DNA of 64,000 bases, taken from positions 496,001 through 560,000 of the forward strand of contig JARVLF010000017.1 of assembly GCA_030849465.1 (NCBI GenBank), written 5' to 3'. The translations under genes were made by a program, and so were the position numbers. This document shows, one piece after another, positions 18,127 through 28,180 of the stretch (within the stretch, counting starts at the first letter, position 1; each line of letters opens with the position of its first letter). Under the pieces are notes generated by a model that did not search any database, was not told where the DNA came from, and saw only the letters and a program-made list of their open reading frames with translations. Source of the stretch: Moesziomyces globuligerus. Lineage: Eukaryota > Basidiomycota > Ustilaginomycetes > Ustilaginales > Ustilaginaceae.

Positions 18127-18972
18127 TCTCAGCTCCGTGTGCAGGCGCTGGGCTTGTGGAAGCGCGTCTAGCGTGTTCTGGCAACGCAGCCGCCCGCCAT
18201 TTGGCCCTGGAAGTACTGATCGGGCTGCTCGCTTCGCTGTCGCCAGCTCCACCTCCTTGCTCGCTTGACCGCCTGCTCGCTTGACCGCCTGCTCGCTTGA
18301 CCGCCTGCTCGCCTACCTCGACCGTTTCATACCTCTGTACTTTGATGAAATCTAACGAACTTCGATGCTGTCGCCATGTGCTGTGTCGCGATGATCGTGC
18401 TCAAGCGGGTCCGATGCCGAGAGGCAGGGTGAGTGCAGAATTCAAGATGTTAGGTCGCGAGTTGGACAGGATGGAGGGTCGAGCAGCCGAGGCTTGCGAA
18501 GTGTGCTGGCGAGCGTTTGGCTTGGGCTGAATACAAATTGTGCGGCGTCGAGTTGAAACATGCACTTTGACTTTGGAAGAAGGGGGCGCCGGTGCGTGCG
18601 TGTTGCGTGGGTGCGCGGTTGCAGGTGCAGGTGCAGGTGCAGGTGTGCATCTGGCCAGCCAAAGGGCGTTGGACTCAAAGAAAACGCATGAGCCACCACA
18701 CGACGCCGCCCAAGCCCTGCTGGTCGAGCGCGCCTCGCTGCGCCCAACTCGACTCGACTCGACCTGCTTCTCGCTGCTGCTGCACGCTCCACCACCATCC
18801 CACCTCCCACCTCATCCCCGCTCCACTTTGCGCACCCGCAACACCGTGCTCGTCCTCCGCACATCGCTACGATCTTTCGAAAGCCGACCGGTGCAGACAT
18901 TCTGCGACTCTCGTTGGAACGACGCCCTTTCCCAACACACTTGCCCCGCCACAGCATAGCATACGGTTCACG
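18127..18972. other. Intergenic region between SCAMP and septin genes
   Basis: 846 bp. Apart from the 16-bp triplicate (18262-18309) and a GCAGGT hexamer run (about 18618-18643) it appears unique. The end is C-rich, consistent with the septin promoter/leader. No gene was recognised. Confidence 0.55.
18262..18309. repeat. Tandem repeat, three perfect 16-bp copies
   Basis: CGCTTGACCGCCTGCT repeated three times without mismatch, followed by a partial copy, in the 3' region of the SCAMP gene. A minisatellite-like repeat, probably variable. Confidence 0.9.
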
Positions 18973-19944
18973 ATGACGAGCGCCGTGCAGCACCAGGACC
19001 ACACGCCGCTGCAGTCGTACGTCGGCTTCGACTCGATCACCAAGCAGATCGAGTCGAAGCTGCTGAAGCGCGGCTTCCAGTTCAACGTCATGGTCGTCGG
19101 ACAGACGGGGTTGGGCAAGTCGACGCTCATCAACACGCTGTTCGCTGCGCATCTCATCGACACCAAGGGTCGCTTTGCTGCGGATGAACCGGTGCGTCAG
19201 ACCACCGAGATCCACCCGGTCTCGCACGTCATTGTCGAGAACGGCGTCAAGCTGCGGCTCAACATTGTCGACACGCCCGGCTACGGCGATCAGGTGAACA
19301 ACGAAAACTGCTGGGACCCCATCGTCAAGTACATCAAGGACCAGCACTCGGCCTACCTCCGCAAGGAGCTCACCGCCATGCGCGACCGCTACATTGGCGA
19401 CACGCGCATCCACTGCTGCCTCTTCTTCATCAACCCCACCGGACACGGCCTGCGTCCAATCGACGTGACCGTGATGAAGAAGCTCGCCGACGTCGTCAAC
19501 GTCGTCCCCGTCATCGCCAAGTCGGACTCGCTCACCATGGACGAGCGCGACCTCTTCAAGGAGCGCATCCGCGCCGAGATGCACCACCACAACATCCGCG
19601 CCTATCCGTTTGACAGCCAAGACTACGAGGACGAGGAGCGCGAACTCAACGACCGCATCCGTTCGCTCATCCCCTTTGCCGTCGTCGGGTCCGAGAAGAG
19701 CGTCGTCATCGATGGCAAGCAGGTGAGGGGACGGAAGAACAGATACGGACTCGTCAATGTCGAAAACGAAAGCCACTGCGAGTTTGTCCACCTTCGCAAC
19801 TTTTTGACGCGCACCCACCTCCAGGACCTCATCGAGACCACCGCCCAGATCCACTACGAGGCCTTTAGGAGCAAGCAGCTCCTCGCGCTCAAGGAGAGCT
19901 CCTCCAAACAGCAGCAGGCCGCTCAACAACAGCCCGCTCAGTAG
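18973..19944 (+). CDS. CDC10: Septin, Cdc10 type, 323 aa
   Basis: Filament-forming GTPase of septin rings at the bud neck, septum and hyphal tip. P-loop GQTGLGKS at residues 44-51, G3 motif DTPGYGD at about 100-106 and G4 AKSD at 182-185 are intact; the polybasic region KRGFQF sits just before the GTPase fold. The septin unique element follows the fold. The C-terminus ends about 20 residues later in a Gln-rich tail with no coiled coil, and the N-terminus is short; both point to the Cdc10 class rather than Cdc3, Cdc11 or Cdc12. The ATG at 18973 was chosen; an open frame continues upstream only through non-ATG codons. One exon. U. maydis names its septins sep1-sep4; I do not assign which this is. 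Confidence 0.93.
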   Translation: MTSAVQHQDHTPLQSYVGFDSITKQIESKLLKRGFQFNVMVVGQTGLGKSTLINTLFAAHLIDTKGRFAADEPVRQTTEIHPVSHVIVENGVKLRLNIVDTPGYGDQVNNENCWDPIVKYIKDQHSAYLRKELTAMRDRYIGDTRIHCCLFFINPTGHGLRPIDVTVMKKLADVVNVVPVIAKSDSLTMDERDLFKERIRAEMHHHNIRAYPFDSQDYEDEERELNDRIRSLIPFAVVGSEKSVVIDGKQVRGRKNRYGLVNVENESHCEFVHLRNFLTRTHLQDLIETTAQIHYEAFRSKQLLALKESSSKQQQAAQQQPAQ

Positions 19945-20359
19945 ACGCTTCGCCGTTTTGGGCCTACGTGTAGTCCGAGCCGAGACCGCGCTAGGCCCGC
20001 TTCTTTTTCAGACCGTGTATCTTCTCAGCCCCACTGTGCCATCAGCCTCCCCTGCTTTTTTTTCGAGGTGTCGAGCGTCGTCGTGGAGTGTGAGCGGGTC
20101 TACATGAGGGTTATGCGAAGGGGATTCGCTCACTCGAGGAGTGGGGCCTGCAGGACGCATGGGGTCGAGTGTTGGCATGATGGAGAGAAACTCGGTGTGG
20201 GACGCACTTGAGCGCATCGACGAGACATGCACAGGATCCCAGACTGAAACCAAGACACGCCCGAGAGATGCGACGAAGCATGATCTGTTTGCAGTGACCG
20301 AGCGTACACGGAAGTTCATCGCGAAGGTGAGGAAAGCGAGGGGGAGAGGGGAGGAGTTT
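19945..20359. other. Convergent 3' region between septin and TOR genes
   Basis: 415 bp of 3' flanks of two convergent genes; no gene or repeat was seen beyond a T8 run near 20057. Confidence 0.5.
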
Positions 20360-23300
20360 TCACCAGAAGGAGCACCAGCCGACAAAGGCGACGCAGAGGT
20401 TCTCCTTGGACGTTGCGTCCTGGACGAGGCGTTCGATCTGGGCGGCGACAGCGAGGCTCTCGTGTGGATTGAAATCCCTCCCGCTGAGCTTGTTCTGGAT
20501 CCTCCTGACCACCTCGAGCGCTCGTTGGTTACGTACATCCTGACCGCCTGCTGCCACAGCCCCTCCGCCCGGTACCGCGTCGGGCTGATCCTGACGTTGG
20601 TTAGGTGCCACGGTACCCGCCGCACCTACATTGGCCGCACTGGTAGGTGCCGCCGTCGCGCCCGCAGCAGCCGCCGCATTGTTGACCGTAGCTGCCGCTT
20701 CGTTCTCCTGCGCATCGGGAGCACGCTGCTGATCCGCATCATCCGCAACCAATCGCCACGAAATCAACGGATCATGCACAAACGCCTCGAGCAGCGCCAA
20801 CACCGACTCCTTGTTGTCGCGCAGCACGCGCATCGTATTCTCCGCCGTCACCTTGAACGTCCCCTTGATCCCGCCCACCTCCATCGCATTGACCAGCATG
20901 CGCGTGAGCCGGAACGGCACCTTTTCCGGAAACTTGGGCCGGTGACACGCGATCTCGAAGCAATCGCCAAAGTCGATGTGCACAATCTGCCCCGTCAACC
21001 GATCCAGCAACAGATTCGACGGATGCCGATCTCCCAACCCGAGGATATAGCCCGCGACGGAAGAAACGGCCAGCGAGCGCGTATACGCCAAGCGTCGCTC
21101 CAACCACGACTCGGAATTGCGCGACTTGAGCCACAAGACCCGATACAGATCCTGCCCCGGCGTATTGTCGAGCGCATACTCAAACACCTCGACCTTCTGC
21201 ATCAGCGTCAGATGATCGTAGTCCGGCGCCATCTGCAGCATCAACCGATGCTCAATGTTGAGCAGGATCTTGTGCTGCTCCCGATACTCCTTGATGAGCA
21301 CATGCAGCGTGTCCGTATTCTCCACCCAGCCCAGCATGCCCGTGTTGGGCGAGAGCGGGATCACGGGGAACCGTCGAATCTCGAGCCGCCGTTTGTAGCT
21401 CTCCGAGTCGATCGAGAGCAGCGTGTTGACCAGTCCAAAGAGCTGCATCACGCGCTCGTCCTGGCGCAGATCCTCGTGGCCCTTGAGCAGATACTGGTAC
21501 GTCTTGCCATCCGAGCCCTTCATCTTGAGCCTGCGCGGATGCTGCTTGGACGCAATGACGAGCACGATCTGCTCGAAGCGCGTGATGCACACGATCGGCT
21601 TGCCCGACTGATACGTGCCGGGCACGGCGAGCTCGAGATCGCGCATCGCCAGCAGCTTGGGCGAGACGTACTGCAGATCGAGCTGCACCGAGTTGCCCGC
21701 GGGGAGCTGCTTGGCGATCTTCTTGAAGACGTGGTAGTACAGATCCCACGCCTGGTTGAGATCCGAGATGTCGCCGTACTGGCGGTAGCGTCTGCCGCAC
21801 TCGCGCGCCTCGGCGAGGTCGCGGCCGTGCGTCTGGGCGAACGAGGTCTCGCGCAGCGTCTCGGGTCCCTTTTCGAGCGCATCGTGCAGCGGCTCGAGCG
21901 TGGCAAACATGGCGTCGATGTTGTGCTCGGTAAAGTAGAGCCGCGAGGCCTCCTCGAGCCCCTCGTGCCACATCTCGTGCCACAGGATAGCGACGCGGAT
22001 GAGCTCGTTCGAGACGAGCAACGCCTGCTCGACCAGCACGGGCGAGTGCTCGCGCACGTTGTCCATGATGCCCATCGCCGCCTGGATGCGCATGTGGCTC
22101 GGACTCTTGGCCGCCACGGTGAGCGGATAGACGAGCGCCTGCGGATGCGCCAGTCCAACATCCGACAGCAGATTGTGGATGAGCCGCCGCACGCGCGGCG
22201 AGGGCGCCGTGATCCTCGCAATGATCTGCGGGATCACCTCGAGCCACGTGTCCACAATGACGCTGGCAAAGCCCTCGCTCACCGCCTGCGAGACGTCCTC
22301 CTGGTGTCCGTACTTGAACCACAGCGTCAGCAGCCGCAGCGTGTCCTGCAGACTGTTGCCGCTCGCGAGCGCGATCGAGCGGAAGAAGCCCTGCACCGAC
22401 GGCACGATGCTCGCCGCGATCATCTGCGGCGTGATCTGCTCGTTGCGCTCTTCGTGGTGCGTGATGATCTCAAAGTTGGCCAAAGCCCACGCGTGCCACG
22501 CCTTGTACCAGTTGCGGTCGAGCTCCGTCGCCCGGCGGTAGCTCTCGATGACGTTGCTGTTGTCGTCGGTGACCCAGTTCTCGCGCAGCGCCATCTGCCA
22601 CTCGCCCTGCTTGAAGAAGCATCGGGCGAGCAGACGCGCAAACTCGCCGAGCCGCGGCGACGACTGCCAGTCCTGCGTCACCAGGTTGCCCTGCTCATCG
22701 ACCGTATGCACGCCCAGGTCCTCGGCGAGGTTGAGCGTGAACTCCTGCAGGTAGCTCAGCGACTCGATGCGCGCGCCGGACGCCCACATGAACTTGAGGT
22801 GGGCGTAGATCACGGGCGGCGGCGCGCGCGGTCCGATCGGCGACCTCGGATCCACATTCGTCCGCTCCGGGCCCAGCAGCGAGTTGAGCGTCTTCTCGGC
22901 GAGCACCATGCGGCCAGACTTGCGGCAGAGGTTGGCGAACTTGATCCAGGTCTCGGTGTCGTCGGCGGGGGTGAGGACGATGGAGCGCACCGAGAGGATG
23001 CGCTGCCACACCTCGACCTCGGGCTGGCAGCCCTTGAGGCGCTTCATCCAGGTGGAGCGGATGGTGGCCTGGCGATCGGGCTGCTCCTTGTAGTCGAGCT
23101 TGTACGCGAGCGCCTCCTCGAGCTCCGAGAGCATCTGCGTGCGCACCATGAGGTCGTAGGCGCGTCCGTAGCTCTCGCTGATGAGCGCGGTGAGTTCCGA
23201 GTCGAGCGACTCGCGCGCCTTGGCGATCTGCTTGTTGGCCGCCGCGCGCTGCGAGCGGTGCGTGTGCAGGATGGCGCGGTAGAAGGAGCGCTCGGACGAG

Positions 23301-26300
23301 TCGGAGCGCATGGCCGAAATGTAGTCGTCCATCGTATCCCACTGGCCTAACGACCACGCTGCCGCCGCGGCGAGCGGTGCCATGTGGCGACGATCGTCCA
23401 TGTCGGCGCGGCCCCACTTCTGCTGCACGAGGTCCGAGAGATGCTCCCACTCGCCGAGCGCGTGCAGACAGCGCATCTTGCCAAAGGCCACCGTGTAGTC
23501 GTCCGGATCGAGCATCGCCTTGCGGTCGTACGCGGCCAGCGCCTCCTCCCATCGGTGCAGCTTCTCGTACCACTCTTCGTGGTGCGTGATGTCGAGGTGC
23601 TCGCGCGCATACGTCAGCGCGCCAAACGCCGCATCCGACTGCTGCAGCTTGGTGTTGATGTCGATCAGACTCTCGACAACCTGCGGCGACGGGTCGGTGA
23701 GGAACTCGGCCTCCTTGTAGTGCAGCGCCTTGGCGTAGCTGTGGAACTTGTACGCGCGGTCGCCGAGCGTGCGGATGTTGATCGGTAGCGCCTTGTCGTC
23801 GTGTTCCATGAACTCGGCGAGGTTGAGCAGCATGTGCACCACGTCTCCGGGCACCTCCGGAGCATCGAACGCCGTCTCGAGCGCCTTGACCAGATCGCTC
23901 TGGTACTGCTCGTACAGCTCGGTCCAGCAGCTCACAAACGCGACGTTGAACAGGCCGTAGGCCAAGGCAGGATAGACGTCAGCCAAGCTCCTGCAGGCAC
24001 GGAGGGCGTGGCTAGGCGACTCGCGCATGAACTCGACGGCCATGCGGCGGAGCCACTCCTGCCAGTCCTCGCTGGTCGAGACCTTGGACGTGTCCCAGGC
24101 CTGCTTGAGATGCTGCTGGTTGACGGTCATCTTGTTGGCCTCTGCCTGGGGCGAGTCGTCGACCTTGCTGCCGAGCGCGTTGTCGGCGGTCGACAGGTCC
24201 TGCGGCAGGTCCTTGCCGTCGAGCAGCTTGGTGACGAGCTGGTCGTAGGTGGTGTGCTGGATGCGGTTCTGCACGAGCACCTTGTTGACGACGGGGATGA
24301 AGATGGCGTACGACGGGCCGAGCTGCACCACAAGCGCCGAGAGCGTCTCCATGACGGCGTTGCGGATGTCGGTGGTGCCGGCGGGCAGCACGCGCACGAG
24401 CGGGTGGATGACGCGCGACGCATGATCGCAGAAGCTCACCTTGCGCGAGAGGTTGCCCACGGTCAAGATCGCCGTGCGGCGCAGCGTCGGGGACGCATCG
24501 GGACGCTCAAAGAGCTTGACGATGACGGGCAGCACGAGATGGAGGTACTCCTCGATGTTGGAGCCGAACACGTGAAAGGCCTGGAGGATGCGGAGCAGCG
24601 TGGGCTGGCGCTTGCTCGTGATTTCGCCGTCGAGCGTCTGGAGCATGTTGGGCAGGAGGATGGGCAGATACGACTTGAACTCGCCCTCGAGCGCCTTGGC
24701 GACGGCCTCGACGAGCGAGACGATGGTGAGTTGGATGCTCGAGTTGGGATTCCAATTCTCCTGCACGAGCTCGAAGATGGGCTCGAGGTAGCTGCGCACG
24801 TGCTGCTTGATGATCGAGATGAGGATGGCGAGCTGCTGGAAGTAGAACTCCGAGAGGCCGGTGCCGCAGGTGCGGATGACGTTGAGGAACGCCGGAATGA
24901 TCTGCGGGAGGAAGGTGACGCACTTGAGCCCCTGCGTCTTGAACATGTACATGATGGCCTCGATGACGGCGTGGTGGTGCGTGGAGAGCGAGGGGTCCTT
25001 GAGGATGGTGATGAGCGCGTCGATGGCGATGTTCTGGTAGTAGTCGTCGGACGAGGTGCCGATGGCCAGCGCGAGCTCAAAGAGATCGGTGCCGCTGCCC
25101 TTGGACGTCTCATCCTGGCCTTCGTCGCCGACCTTTTCGAGCAACTTGTACCTGTAAGGGTCGAGGGCACCGAGGATACCCATGACGCGGATCGTCTCGC
25201 GGCGGACGGGTTTGGAGTGCTCGGTCTTGAGGATCTTGATCATCTCGCCGAGCAGGTTCCTGTACTTGAGATAGGGGTCGACCACATGGCCCGTGTTGGA
25301 GGCGACCAGGCCTAACGTCTTGAGCGCGGCGTCTCGCTTTGCGGTCGAGGAGCCGGGTGCGGTGCTCGAGAGCTGGTCGATGGCCAGGCGCATGAGCTGA
25401 TCGACGTAGGGCGCCAGATCCTCTCCGCCGACCTTGGCGAGTTCGCCGAGGCACTCCATGACGCGGGCGGCGACGCCGACGCTGATGTCGTTCGCCTTTG
25501 GCAGCAGCACCTCTAAGATCGGGAGCGCATACGACTTGACGAGTCGCTGCGAGGCGCGGACGACCTCGGTGAGCAGCTTGGCGGCCTCCTCCTTGTGCCT
25601 GCTGACGGTCGAGTACTCGAGCTCGGTGAGGAGCTGGATGAGCGCCTTGCGCAGCGACGGCATGACGTAGGCCGGATTGTGCTTGGCCAGCCTGCCGATG
25701 ATGACGATGGCGACCTCGCGGACGTTGAACTTCTCGTCGTTGAGCGCGATGAAGAGCGAGCGTACGTACTCGGACTGGGCGAGATGGCGGTCGAACTGCT
25801 CCTGGGCGCCAAACTTGCTAAGCACGGTCCAGCGGAGCTCGGGGTCCGGATCTGCGATGCCGACGGTCATGAGCTTGTCGAGCACGTCGTTGACCACCTC
25901 GATGGCGTGCACGCTGGTCTGGCGGCAGATGGGATCGTTGACAAACAGATCCGCACACGTCTCGGCCGCGGCCTGGCGGACGGCGGCGTGGTCGTCCTCG
26001 AGGTAGGGGAGGGTGCAGTTGCGGACAAACTCGTTGAGGATGTGGCCCTGGAAGTCGAACCTGCCGAGCGTCTGGAGGGCGACGGTGATGGTCTCGACGC
26101 CCTTGGACTCGACCGTCTGGGCGGCGACGACGTCGCGGCTGGCGTTGGCCGAGGGGCGCAGATTGGCGGGCGCGCCAAGCGGGCGGTAGGGCTGGCCGAT
26201 GAGGGTCATGGAGAGCATATCCAGCAGACGGTCCTGGACCACCTTCATGAGCGGAGGGATGGCCTTGACGATGCCGTCGAGCGCGGTGACGAGCGGGATG

Positions 26301-27526
26301 CTGAGGCCGCAGGAGAACATGAGGTCGAGGAGGTCGTGCATGTACCTGGTGAGGTGCGGTCCGACGGCGGTAGCGAGGTTGCCGACGCAGAGGAAGATGG
26401 GTCCTTCCGGGGTGGCGTTCTTCTTGCCGCGGCTCTGGAGGCCGTCCTTGACGCAGGCGAGCACGGGTTCGATGAAGGGCTTCATGCGCGGGCCCATGGC
26501 GGCGGCGACAAAGCCGATGGTTTCGAAGGTCTGTGCGGACTCCTTTGGCGAACGGTCCTTTTCCCTGCGGAGCTGTTCGGTGAGGATGGCCATGACGGCG
26601 CCGAGGTGCTGTTCGGCAAAGTAGTGCGGATCGTAGCGAGCGAGGACGGGGACGAGGTTGGTGATGGTGCGGCGGATGAGCGGGTCGCGATGCTTGTGGA
26701 GGCGAAAGACGAGTTCGCAGGCGCGCTGGAAGCGGTTGCGCATGAACGTCTTGGAGTGCTGGAGGAGCTGCTGGACGGCGAGGAGGCTGCCGTGGATGGC
26801 CTCTGCGGCGCTCATCTTGAGGCCCTTTTCGGCCTCCTCGTAGATGGACTCGAAGAAGTGGCTGCCCATCTGCTTTTCGCGCGCGGCGATGATGCCGAGG
26901 CAGGCGCCCATGGCCTCTGCGGCGCCCTCGCGGACGAGGACGCGGACGTCGCGGAGGGCGACCCAGATGCGGTCGAGGACGCGCGGGACGTAAGGGTGGA
27001 ACTGCTGAGGCACCTTCTTGGCCATCTCGCGGATGATGAGCACGGCGGCGTATCTGCCCGACTCGTTGCGATCGCCGGCCTGGAGGAAGTCGAGCGCACG
27101 GAGGACCTCGTACTCGATGAACTGCTCGCCGAGCGACTGGCCGCCGTGGAAGGCGACGCGGCCGAGGGCGCGGGAGGCGGCGATCATGACCGAGGCGTCG
27201 TTGCAGGGCAGGTTGGGTTTGAGGTACTGGTAGAAGCGGTAGAGGCGAGCCGAGTTGTCCTCGCTCTCGTGCTCGATGAGGTCCTCGATGGCGACGATGC
27301 CGCCGAGCTTCTCGTGCACATGCTGGGAGTGGGTGAGCTCAAAGATGCGACGGTGGAGGTCGTTGTTGAAGGTGGAGAGCGAGTCGCCCTTGAGTTCGGA
27401 GACGACAAAGGCGACGTGCGACTTGAGCTCCTCGCCGGCGGCCTTGCGGGAGGCGTCATCTCTGCTCTTGAGGCCGGCAAAGATGCGGTTGAGCGCATCG
27501 CTCTGGTGGACGCCGAGCACGGACAT
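20360..27526 (-). CDS. TOR1: Target of rapamycin (TOR) serine/threonine kinase, 2388 aa
   Basis: Central nutrient-sensing kinase of TORC1/TORC2. The 7.2-kb reading frame is uninterrupted and of normal length for TORs. Order: HEAT repeats over about residues 1-1250, FAT domain about 1290-1800, FRB domain about 1835-1935, PI3K-like kinase about 1970-2250 and FATC in the last 33 residues (ends GWCSFW). Catalytic loop DRHPSN is near 2164 and DFG near 2184. In the FRB, the Ser of EEASRLYF and the Trp of QAWDLYYHVF are the residues known from yeast and human TOR to contact FKBP12-rapamycin, so the protein should be rapamycin-sensitive. An Ala-rich insert of about 60 residues lies between kinase and FATC. 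It appears to be the only TOR in the window; smuts are thought to have one. Confidence 0.97.
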   Translation of the reverse strand: MSVLGVHQSDALNRIFAGLKSRDDASRKAAGEELKSHVAFVVSELKGDSLSTFNNDLHRRIFELTHSQHVHEKLGGIVAIEDLIEHESEDNSARLYRFYQYLKPNLPCNDASVMIAASRALGRVAFHGGQSLGEQFIEYEVLRALDFLQAGDRNESGRYAAVLIIREMAKKVPQQFHPYVPRVLDRIWVALRDVRVLVREGAAEAMGACLGIIAAREKQMGSHFFESIYEEAEKGLKMSAAEAIHGSLLAVQQLLQHSKTFMRNRFQRACELVFRLHKHRDPLIRRTITNLVPVLARYDPHYFAEQHLGAVMAILTEQLRREKDRSPKESAQTFETIGFVAAAMGPRMKPFIEPVLACVKDGLQSRGKKNATPEGPIFLCVGNLATAVGPHLTRYMHDLLDLMFSCGLSIPLVTALDGIVKAIPPLMKVVQDRLLDMLSMTLIGQPYRPLGAPANLRPSANASRDVVAAQTVESKGVETITVALQTLGRFDFQGHILNEFVRNCTLPYLEDDHAAVRQAAAETCADLFVNDPICRQTSVHAIEVVNDVLDKLMTVGIADPDPELRWTVLSKFGAQEQFDRHLAQSEYVRSLFIALNDEKFNVREVAIVIIGRLAKHNPAYVMPSLRKALIQLLTELEYSTVSRHKEEAAKLLTEVVRASQRLVKSYALPILEVLLPKANDISVGVAARVMECLGELAKVGGEDLAPYVDQLMRLAIDQLSSTAPGSSTAKRDAALKTLGLVASNTGHVVDPYLKYRNLLGEMIKILKTEHSKPVRRETIRVMGILGALDPYRYKLLEKVGDEGQDETSKGSGTDLFELALAIGTSSDDYYQNIAIDALITILKDPSLSTHHHAVIEAIMYMFKTQGLKCVTFLPQIIPAFLNVIRTCGTGLSEFYFQQLAILISIIKQHVRSYLEPIFELVQENWNPNSSIQLTIVSLVEAVAKALEGEFKSYLPILLPNMLQTLDGEITSKRQPTLLRILQAFHVFGSNIEEYLHLVLPVIVKLFERPDASPTLRRTAILTVGNLSRKVSFCDHASRVIHPLVRVLPAGTTDIRNAVMETLSALVVQLGPSYAIFIPVVNKVLVQNRIQHTTYDQLVTKLLDGKDLPQDLSTADNALGSKVDDSPQAEANKMTVNQQHLKQAWDTSKVSTSEDWQEWLRRMAVEFMRESPSHALRACRSLADVYPALAYGLFNVAFVSCWTELYEQYQSDLVKALETAFDAPEVPGDVVHMLLNLAEFMEHDDKALPINIRTLGDRAYKFHSYAKALHYKEAEFLTDPSPQVVESLIDINTKLQQSDAAFGALTYAREHLDITHHEEWYEKLHRWEEALAAYDRKAMLDPDDYTVAFGKMRCLHALGEWEHLSDLVQQKWGRADMDDRRHMAPLAAAAAWSLGQWDTMDDYISAMRSDSSERSFYRAILHTHRSQRAAANKQIAKARESLDSELTALISESYGRAYDLMVRTQMLSELEEALAYKLDYKEQPDRQATIRSTWMKRLKGCQPEVEVWQRILSVRSIVLTPADDTETWIKFANLCRKSGRMVLAEKTLNSLLGPERTNVDPRSPIGPRAPPPVIYAHLKFMWASGARIESLSYLQEFTLNLAEDLGVHTVDEQGNLVTQDWQSSPRLGEFARLLARCFFKQGEWQMALRENWVTDDNSNVIESYRRATELDRNWYKAWHAWALANFEIITHHEERNEQITPQMIAASIVPSVQGFFRSIALASGNSLQDTLRLLTLWFKYGHQEDVSQAVSEGFASVIVDTWLEVIPQIIARITAPSPRVRRLIHNLLSDVGLAHPQALVYPLTVAAKSPSHMRIQAAMGIMDNVREHSPVLVEQALLVSNELIRVAILWHEMWHEGLEEASRLYFTEHNIDAMFATLEPLHDALEKGPETLRETSFAQTHGRDLAEARECGRRYRQYGDISDLNQAWDLYYHVFKKIAKQLPAGNSVQLDLQYVSPKLLAMRDLELAVPGTYQSGKPIVCITRFEQIVLVIASKQHPRRLKMKGSDGKTYQYLLKGHEDLRQDERVMQLFGLVNTLLSIDSESYKRRLEIRRFPVIPLSPNTGMLGWVENTDTLHVLIKEYREQHKILLNIEHRLMLQMAPDYDHLTLMQKVEVFEYALDNTPGQDLYRVLWLKSRNSESWLERRLAYTRSLAVSSVAGYILGLGDRHPSNLLLDRLTGQIVHIDFGDCFEIACHRPKFPEKVPFRLTRMLVNAMEVGGIKGTFKVTAENTMRVLRDNKESVLALLEAFVHDPLISWRLVADDADQQRAPDAQENEAAATVNNAAAAAGATAAPTSAANVGAAGTVAPNQRQDQPDAVPGGGAVAAGGQDVRNQRALEVVRRIQNKLSGRDFNPHESLAVAAQIERLVQDATSKENLCVAFVGWCSFW

Positions 27527-27872
27527 GACGGGCGCTGCTCAGGGAGCGAGGAGCGAGTAGAGGGCAGTAGCGCCACCTTCAGACACGAGCCATAGCCAGA
27601 GACGACGGTGGAGATGCGGCAGACGAAAACGGCGGCGCGTGTGGGCGGGTCGATGGTGTGGAGGCGGCCCAAAGTGGTGCAGAGCGAGCGAGCGCGCAGG
27701 ACTGAGCGAGCAGAGGTTGCTGCCGATGCTGTGTACGCCTACGACCCTTGATGTGGGAAAGGGGCGAGGGACGGGGGCGCAGCAGCAGCAGGGCGGGAGG
27801 AGCGGAAGTGGATGAGGTGGTGGAGGAAGGAGGAGCAGGGTCCTTTGCTCAGCCGGCGCTGTGAGCCAAAGA

Positions 27873-27905
<33 letters not shown>

Positions 27906-28180
27906 AGGCTGATTACTGATTGCTGCACACGAGCGTCCTCTCCGCTCGGCTTCGGATTCGAAATGAGCGCCTTTCGACCGAGCAGCCTTTTTCCTCTGCC
28001 ATTCGACCTCAATTTTTGGCATTTCCGCGTCTGTGCGCACGACGCACTGCGCACAGCTCATCCTCCTCCGCTCCCTTGAGGCTCGACTCTCACGACTCCG
28101 AGCTCAGCATGACGAGGGCTTTGAGCTTTCTTTCACTGCATAGATTGCCTTTTCTAACGGACCGAAGCCAAAAGAGACGC
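27527..28180. other. TOR promoter and DHODH 3' flank
   Basis: 654 bp. It contains a 7-bp tandem repeat (27874-27901) and purine-rich sequence just before the TOR start. No open frame here has a recognised domain. Confidence 0.5.
27874..27901. repeat. Tandem repeat, four copies of CTCAGTG
   Basis: Four perfect copies of the heptamer CTCAGTG, then a diverged copy (CTCAAGG), about 350 bp upstream of the TOR start codon. Confidence 0.9.

Noticed and set aside
20141..23350. 1069-codon open frame on the plus strand opposite the TOR gene
   Set aside because: It is a shadow of TOR: strong GC bias at third codon positions keeps antisense frames open. No domain, and composition is Arg/Leu/His-rich as expected for antisense frames.
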